Positions 59,101 through 64,000 of a stretch of DNA of 64,000 bases are shown here, piece after piece. Numbering within the stretch: the first letter of the stretch is position 1; each line of letters begins with the position of its first letter. The notes beneath the pieces were generated by a model. It did no database searches. It worked only from the letters and a program-made list of their open reading frames with translations, and was not told the origin of the DNA. Origin of the DNA: Kitasatospora sp. MAP5-34 (lineage in GTDB: Bacteria > Actinomycetota > Actinomycetes > Streptomycetales > Streptomycetaceae); NCBI RefSeq assembly GCF_029894335.1, contig NZ_JARXZC010000002.1, positions 248,001-312,000 of the forward strand, in the 5' to 3' direction. A program made the position numbers and the translations under genes.

Positions 59101-60965
59101 AGCTGGAGGCGCAGGGCCAGCTGGAGTTCCAGTGAGCGTTCCGGGTGGTTCCAGTCCGGGCCGAGCAGGGTCTCGATCCGGTCCAGGCGCTGGACGACGG
59201 TGTTCACATGGACGTGCAGGTCGTCCTTGGCGCGGGTCAGGCTGCCGCCGCAGTCGAAGTACGCGCGCAGCGTGCGGACCAGCTCGGTACCGCGTCTGGC
59301 GTCGTACTCCAGCAGCGGGCCGAGGGCCGTTCCGACGAACGCGGCCACGTCGTGGCCGTCGCCGAGCAGTACGCCCAGGAAGCCGAGGCCGTCGGCCGAC
59401 GCGCCGTCGCCGTCCCGGCCGAGCACCCGCAGGGCCCGTACGCAGCGCAGCGCCTCCGCGTGGGCGGCGGCGAGCGCCAGGGGGCCGGTGGCGACCCGGC
59501 CCGCGCCGACGGTGACGGGGGCGCCGGTGAGGCAGGCGAGGCGGTCGGCGGCCTGCTCGGCGGCCTGGCCGGGGGAGCGGGCGCCGTCGGCGGGGAGCAG
59601 CAGGACCACCGCCTCGCCGTGCTCGGCGCTGATGCCACGGGTGCCGAAGAGGTGGCGGGCAGCCGCTCCGGCGAGCCGGGACCGGTCCGGTCCGGCGGTC
59701 TCGGCGGCCAGCACGACGTGCGGGCGGCCCAGGTCCACGCCGAGGCGGCGGCCGCGCGCGGTGAGGCCGGCCGGGTCACGGCCGGGGGCGGTGAGCAGGT
59801 CGGTGAGGAGTTCGCCCCGGACCCGGTTCTCGGTCTCGGCCACCGAGCGGCGCAGCAGCAGGAGCAACGCCGTGACCACGCCGGCCCGTTCGAACAGGCG
59901 GCGGTCGGCGTCGTCCAGGTCCGGTCTGCCGTGCAGCAGCAGACTGCCGAGCGGCTCCTGCCCGGCGAGCACCACGCAGACCCAGCCGCCGTCGTGCCGG
60001 ACGGCCCGCCCCTGCGCGCGGGACGCGGCGACCGCCTCGGCCAGGCCGTCGCCGGCCGGGGGCCGTCCGGCCAGCACCCGGCCCTCGGCGTCGTGGACGG
60101 CGGTCTCGCCGCCGAGCAGCGCGCCGAGCTCGTCGGCGACGTCCGCGACCTCGGCGCCGCGCAGCACCAGGTCGGTGAGCCGGTCGTGGGCCCGCTCAGC
60201 GCGCTGGACGGCGGCGGAGTGCGCCTGGATGACGGCGTTCGCGGCGTTCAGTTCGGTGAGGGCGGCCCTGGTCCCGGCGAGCGAGTTCGCGGTGTCCAGG
60301 GCGATCGCGGCGTGCGCGGCGAGGGTGCAGAGCAGCGCGACCTCGTCGGGGGAGAAGGCGCGTGGTGAGCGCTCGGCGGCGAACAGCACCCCGATCACCC
60401 GGCCGCCGAGCAGCAGCGGCACCCCGATGATCGCCACCAGGCCCTCCTCCAGCACCCCGGCGTCGATCCGGCCGGTATGGCGGAACCGCCCGTCGGTGCG
60501 GTAGTCGGGCGTGGCGTACGGGCGGGCGGTCTGCGCGACCAGCCCGCCGAGGCCGTCGCCGAGGCTGAGCCGGAGGTTCTGGAAGAGCTCCGAGACCGAG
60601 CCGTCGGTGACCCGCATGTACGTGTCGCCGGCGGCGGGGTCGGGGAGCGTGAGGTATGCGGTGTCGGTACCCAGCAGCAGCCGGGCCCGGCGGACGATCG
60701 CCCGCAGCACGGTGTCCAGGTCGCGGGAGGCGGCGAGATCTCCGGCGGTGTCGAACAGTGCCGTCAGTTCGGCCTCGCGGCGCCGGTGCTGACGCATCGT
60801 CCGGTGGATCCGCAGGGCCAGCCAGGTGGCTTCGTCGATCTCGGCGAGCACGGCGGCGGGGGCGCCCTGGTGGCGGGCTTCGGCGAGCACCTCGCCGAAG
60901 CCCTCGGTGGCGGCGCCCGAGGCGAGCAGGTCGAGCAGCTTACGGAGGGCGGGTGCGGCGTCCAT
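59085..60965 (-). CDS. GAF-domain PucR/CdaR-family regulator
   Basis: A 626 aa one-component regulator. A helical head precedes a GAF domain (about residues 75-230: [53 protein letters not shown]). A central GGDEF-like/PucR region follows, and the C-terminal HTH_30 reads [27 protein letters not shown]. Related regulators respond to small metabolites. It lies 77 bp after an MHS transporter and in line with a 3-hydroxybutyrate dehydrogenase gene, so it probably controls that catabolic operon. No ribosome site is evident before ATG 60965. Confidence 0.88.
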   Translation of the reverse strand: MDAAPALRKLLDLLASGAATEGFGEVLAEARHQGAPAAVLAEIDEATWLALRIHRTMRQHRRREAELTALFDTAGDLAASRDLDTVLRAIVRRARLLLGTDTAYLTLPDPAAGDTYMRVTDGSVSELFQNLRLSLGDGLGGLVAQTARPYATPDYRTDGRFRHTGRIDAGVLEEGLVAIIGVPLLLGGRVIGVLFAAERSPRAFSPDEVALLCTLAAHAAIALDTANSLAGTRAALTELNAANAVIQAHSAAVQRAERAHDRLTDLVLRGAEVADVADELGALLGGETAVHDAEGRVLAGRPPAGDGLAEAVAASRAQGRAVRHDGGWVCVVLAGQEPLGSLLLHGRPDLDDADRRLFERAGVVTALLLLLRRSVAETENRVRGELLTDLLTAPGRDPAGLTARGRRLGVDLGRPHVVLAAETAGPDRSRLAGAAARHLFGTRGISAEHGEAVVLLLPADGARSPGQAAEQAADRLACLTGAPVTVGAGRVATGPLALAAAHAEALRCVRALRVLGRDGDGASADGLGFLGVLLGDGHDVAAFVGTALGPLLEYDARRGTELVRTLRAYFDCGGSLTRAKDDLHVHVNTVVQRLDRIETLLGPDWNHPERSLELQLALRLQLLSDR

Positions 60966-61042
60966 GGTGATGGCATGGTGCCAGGTTTGGCGGGACGGAG
61001 GGAACGGTCGGCAACTTCGAACGCCACCGACCGTTCCGGGAG

Positions 61043-62380
61043 CTACGCCGTGACCGCCCGTCCGAGGGGCTCGGGCTCCGGGGCGGACGGCGTGAGGTCG
61101 GTGAGGTCGCGCCCCCTGGTCTCCTTGGCGCAGAGCAGTGCCAGCACGGTGATCACGGCGGCGATCGCGATGTACACCGAGATCGGGGTCGAGGTGCCGT
61201 AGTCCTTGAGCAGCGCGGTGGCGATCAGCGGCGCGGGCGCGCCCGCCGCGACGGAGGCGAACTGGGCGCCGATCGAGGCGCCCGAGTAGCGCATCCGGGT
61301 CGCGAACAGCTCGGAGAAGAACGCCGCCTGCGGCGCGTACATCGCACTGTGGAAGACCAGTCCGACCGTCACGGCGAGCAGCAGCGAGCCGAAGCTCCTG
61401 GTGTCCACCAGCCCGAAGAACACGAACGCCCACACCCCGACGCCCACTGCGCCCACCAGGTAGACCGGCTTGCGGCCGACCCGGTCGGAGAGCGCGCCGA
61501 ACAGCGGGATCAGGGCGAACTGGATCGCGGAGGCGATCAGTACGGCGTTCAGCGCGGTCTGCTTGGGGAGGTGGACGTGCTCCACGGCGTACGCGAGCAC
61601 GAACGTGGTCATCACGTAGTACGAGATGTTCTCCGCCATCCGGGCGCCCATCGCCACCAGCACCTCGCGCCAGTGGTGGCGCAGCACGGCCACCAGCGGG
61701 GGCTGTTCGGCCTTCCCGCGCGTCTGCTGCGCCGCCAGCGCCTGCTGGAACAGCGGGGACTCGTCCACCGAGAGCCGGATCCACAGGCCGGCCATCACCA
61801 GCAGCGCCGATAGCAGGAACGGCACCCGCCAGCCCCAGGCGAGGAAGGTCGCGTCCGACTGGACGCCGGTCAGCACCGAGAGCACGCCGGCCGCCAGCAG
61901 GTTCCCGGCGGGGGCGCCGCCCTGCGGCCAGGAGGCCCAGAAGCCGCGCCGCTTCGCGTCGCCGTGCTCGGAGACCAGCAGCACCGCCCCACCCCACTCG
62001 CCGCCGAGCGCGAAGCCCTGCACCAGCCGCAGGGTGGTGAGCAGGACGGGTGCGGCGACGCCGATCTGACGGTACGTCGGCAGGCAGCCGATCAGCGTGG
62101 TCGCGCCGCCCATCAGCAGCAGGCTCAGCACCAGTAGCCGCTTGCGGCCGATCCGGTCGCCGAAGTGCCCGAAGACCAGCGCGCCCAGTGGGCGGGCCGC
62201 GAAGCCGATCGCGTAGGTGAGGAAGGAGAGCAGGGTGCCGGTCAGCGGGTCGGTGTTCGGGAAGAACACCTTGCCGAACACGAGGGCGGCGGATGTTCCG
62301 TACAAGAAGTAGTCGTACCACTCGATGGTCGTACCGATGAGACTGGCACCGACCACCTTCCAGAGAGCGGGTCTGGACAT
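61043..62380 (-). CDS. MFS metabolite:H+ symporter (MHS family)
   Basis: A 445 aa, 12-helix transporter of the MHS group (ShiA/KgtP/ProP type): IGTTIEWYDYFLYGTSAAL at helix 1, GHFGDRIGRKRLL after helix 2, and QGFALGGEWGGAVLL in helix 4-5 are diagnostic. Imports an organic acid; 3-hydroxybutyrate or a related acid is suggested by the dehydrogenase gene 30 bp upstream. ATG 62380 with GAAGGTGA upstream. Confidence 0.93.
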   Translation of the reverse strand: MSRPALWKVVGASLIGTTIEWYDYFLYGTSAALVFGKVFFPNTDPLTGTLLSFLTYAIGFAARPLGALVFGHFGDRIGRKRLLVLSLLLMGGATTLIGCLPTYRQIGVAAPVLLTTLRLVQGFALGGEWGGAVLLVSEHGDAKRRGFWASWPQGGAPAGNLLAAGVLSVLTGVQSDATFLAWGWRVPFLLSALLVMAGLWIRLSVDESPLFQQALAAQQTRGKAEQPPLVAVLRHHWREVLVAMGARMAENISYYVMTTFVLAYAVEHVHLPKQTALNAVLIASAIQFALIPLFGALSDRVGRKPVYLVGAVGVGVWAFVFFGLVDTRSFGSLLLAVTVGLVFHSAMYAPQAAFFSELFATRMRYSGASIGAQFASVAAGAPAPLIATALLKDYGTSTPISVYIAIAAVITVLALLCAKETRGRDLTDLTPSAPEPEPLGRAVTA

Positions 62381-62410
62381 GGGTCACCTTCGGTTCCGGG
62401 GATGGGTGGG

Positions 62411-63172
62411 TCAGCGGGCCGTCCAGCCGCCGTCCACGGGGAGGCTGGCGCCGGTGAGGTACGAGGCGTGCGGCGAGCAGAGCCAGAGCGCGAGCCCGGC
62501 GATCTCCTCGGGTTCGATCAGGCGCTTCACGGCGGTGCGGTCGAGCATGATCCGCTCCACCACCTCGTCCTCGCGGATGCCGTGGGCGGCCGCCTGAGCG
62601 ACGATCTGCTGCTCGACCAGCGGGGTGCGGACGTAGGCGGGGTTGATGCAGTTGCTGGTCACGCCGTAGGGGGCGCCCTCCAGGGCCGCCGTCTTGCTCA
62701 GCCCCTCCAAGGCGTGTTTGGCGGTGACGTAGGCGGACTTGAACGGGCTGGCCCGCAGGCCGTGCACGGAGGAGATGTTGACGATCCGTCCCCAGCCCTG
62801 GCCGTACATGTGCGGCAGGGTGCGGCGCAGGATCCGGAACGGCGCCTCCACCATCACCCGCTGGATCAGCGTGAACCGCTCGGGTGGGAACTCGTGCAGG
62901 GGCGCGACATGCTGGAGGCCCGCGTTGTTGACGACGATGTCGGCGTCGTCCGGCAGCGCCTCCACCGCCTCCGGGTCGGCCAGGTCCGCGACGTGCGCCA
63001 CGCCGCCGATCCGCTCCGCGAGTTCCCGGGCCGGGCCGTCCGCCAGGTCGACGACGTAGACCCGCGCACCGGCCTCGGCGAACGCCTCGGCGCAGGCCCG
63101 GCCGATGCCGGAGGCGGCGCCCGTGACCAGTGCCGTACGGCCGCTGAGCGGGCCGGGTGAGGTGGTGTCCAT
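62411..63172 (-). CDS. 3-hydroxybutyrate dehydrogenase-like SDR
   Basis: A 253 aa classical SDR matching D-3-hydroxybutyrate dehydrogenase: cofactor TGAASGIG, VVNNAGLQHVAPL, catalytic Ser in VNISSVHG, YVTAKHALEG, and SNCINPAYVRTPLVEQQI, where the NPAYVRTPLVxxQI stretch is typical of BdhA. It oxidises 3-hydroxybutyrate to acetoacetate with NAD+. First gene of the leftward operon with the MHS transporter and the PucR-type regulator. ATG 63172 is chosen; longer frame upstream is non-coding. Confidence 0.9.
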   Translation of the reverse strand: MDTTSPGPLSGRTALVTGAASGIGRACAEAFAEAGARVYVVDLADGPARELAERIGGVAHVADLADPEAVEALPDDADIVVNNAGLQHVAPLHEFPPERFTLIQRVMVEAPFRILRRTLPHMYGQGWGRIVNISSVHGLRASPFKSAYVTAKHALEGLSKTAALEGAPYGVTSNCINPAYVRTPLVEQQIVAQAAAHGIREDEVVERIMLDRTAVKRLIEPEEIAGLALWLCSPHASYLTGASLPVDGGWTAR

Positions 63173-63471
63173 GACCGAGAACGGTAGAAACCCCGGGGCA
63201 GCGCTCCTATGTGACGAACCACCACAGACGCGGCCGCTCTCATGGTGTCGTCCACCAGGGGGCCGGAGCGGGAGCAACAGCCCTCTCACCCAAACACGTT
63301 CGGCCGTACCTTCCCCACAACGGACGCCGTTGCTTCACCCGTTCGGAGGATTGCCTGCCCAGATCCACCCATAGCGGCAGAATGCTCGCTACATTCACGC
63401 CGATTCCCGACAGGGGGCGCCGCTCCGGGTACCGGGGGGACCGGTGAGGCGCTCGAGAGGTGTTGACTGAT

Positions 63472-64000
63472 ATGCCCCAACGGCCTGCAACCGACAGCCC
63501 GGCGTACGGACCGCTCGACCCGCTCGACCCGCTCGGCACGCGCGCTGGGCAGGCCGGGGCCGTCGTTCCACCCGCATCCGACCCGGTCGGCGCCTCCGAG
63601 ACCAGCGCGCGGACCACAGCGCACCAGGGAGCGCACGCACCGGCGCACGCCACCGCCACCGCAACGGCAACCGCGACGACACAGGCCACCGCGCACCCCA
63701 CCGCGCACCCGACCGGACGGAGCCCTGCCCCGACCTCAGCTCAGGCCGCCGCCAAGACCCAGAACCCACGCCTGGCGGCGCTGATCGAGGAGGCCGGGTT
63801 CTCGCACGCCGGCCTGGCCCGCCGGGTCGACCAGCTGGGCCTGGAGCACGGGCTCGACCTGCGCTACGACAAGACCTCGGTCACCCGCTGGCTGCGCGGC
63901 CAGCAGCCACGCGGCGCCACCCCCGCGCTGATCGCCGAGGTCTTCACCCGCCGGCTCGGCCGCCGCTTCACCGCCCAGGACATCGGCCTGGACGCCTGCG
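63472..64000 (+). CDS. helix-turn-helix regulator, 3' part outside window
   Basis: A partial gene, open to the window end (176 codons, no stop). After a ~95 residue Ala/Thr/Pro/His-rich disordered head, the sequence NPRLAALIEEAGFSHAGLAR, KTSVTRWLRGQQPRGATPAL and LIAEVFTRRLGRRF resembles the N-terminal DNA-binding part of large streptomycete regulators of the NsdA-like, TPR-containing kind. The head is coded by ACC/GCC repeats. ATG 63472 has GAGAGG upstream. Function inferred only at family level. Confidence 0.75.
   Translation, partial: MPQRPATDSPAYGPLDPLDPLGTRAGQAGAVVPPASDPVGASETSARTTAHQGAHAPAHATATATATATTQATAHPTAHPTGRSPAPTSAQAAAKTQNPRLAALIEEAGFSHAGLARRVDQLGLEHGLDLRYDKTSVTRWLRGQQPRGATPALIAEVFTRRLGRRFTAQDIGLDAC

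Noticed and set aside
1..64000. tRNA, rRNA, riboswitch, insertion sequence or attachment-site signals
   Set aside because: Intergenic stretches were read for cloverleaf-like sequence, transposase fragments and long direct repeats at island edges; none was convincing. Covariance-model searches (tRNAscan, Rfam) would settle this.

Overview
The window is very GC-rich, with strong G/C preference at third codon positions, GTG and TTG starts, leaderless promoters and almost no non-coding DNA between operons. The gene set (two class I glutamine synthetases with GlnE, a conservon, a secreted amylase pair, DUF4191-lipA-lipB) points to the chromosomal core or near-core of a Streptomycetaceae actinomycete (Streptomyces or Kitasatospora). 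No rRNA, tRNA, CRISPR array, insertion sequence or prophage was recognised.

Layout. 0-8.4 kb: panB; a DHA2 drug exporter with its TetR regulator; a VanJ-like membrane endonuclease/exonuclease/phosphatase-fold protein; NAD+ synthetase nadE; and the non-adenylylated glutamine synthetase homologue glnA2. 8.6-11.0 kb: a PH-domain membrane protein, a tiny hypothetical, a small secreted repeat protein and an ECF sigma factor with a membrane partner. 11.0-21.0 kb: the most interesting block, two divergent operons. The leftward one encodes a lysine/ornithine-type N-hydroxylase, a one-domain cupin, a methionyl-tRNA-synthetase-like enzyme, a sarcosine-oxidase-type flavoenzyme and an MFS exporter. The rightward one encodes a flavin-binding split-barrel protein, a diaminobutyrate aminotransferase and a diaminobutyrate decarboxylase. 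The leftward set matches the hydrazine (N-N bond) machinery known from s56-p1, triacsin and formycin/pyrazofurin biosynthesis, but the cupin and MetRS-like parts are separate genes here and a 1,3-diaminopropane module is attached. 21.3-26.5 kb: a conservon (CvnA-D) followed by a flavin monooxygenase.

26.6-33 kb: glnE, a large membrane protein, and an Aur1/PAP2-type phosphatase. 33-40.6 kb: a giant secreted amylase-pullulanase and a CBM20 alpha-amylase, each preceded by MalR-like CTTGCAG repeats. 40.7-53 kb: mixed housekeeping and accessory genes (SDR, lipoprotein esterase, hemerythrin-like protein, DUF1152, DUF1697, a PPOX protein, an ArsC-like protein, a lytic transglycosylase, a P450, a SpoIIE phosphatase, a zinc-ribbon peptide, cold-shock protein, proline iminopeptidase). 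53.3-59 kb: the conserved block glnA (with a GlnR box and a DasR-like palindrome upstream), RDD protein, DUF4191, a small hypothetical, lipA, lipB. 59-64 kb: a PucR/GAF regulator, an MHS-family transporter and a 3-hydroxybutyrate dehydrogenase-like SDR in one leftward operon, then the start of a DNA-binding regulator cut by the window end.

How the genes connect. GlnA (Tyr398 adenylylation site visible) and its modifying enzyme GlnE are both present, so nitrogen assimilation control frames the window. The N-N bond cluster and conservon lie between glnA2 and glnE, which in my memory of S. coelicolor are only a few genes apart, so roughly 8.6-26.5 kb looks like an accessory insertion in a conserved neighbourhood. 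Two DNA-level patterns recur: a dispersed long-hairpin terminator family (four copies) and short tandem duplications that include or abut stop codons (at least six genes).
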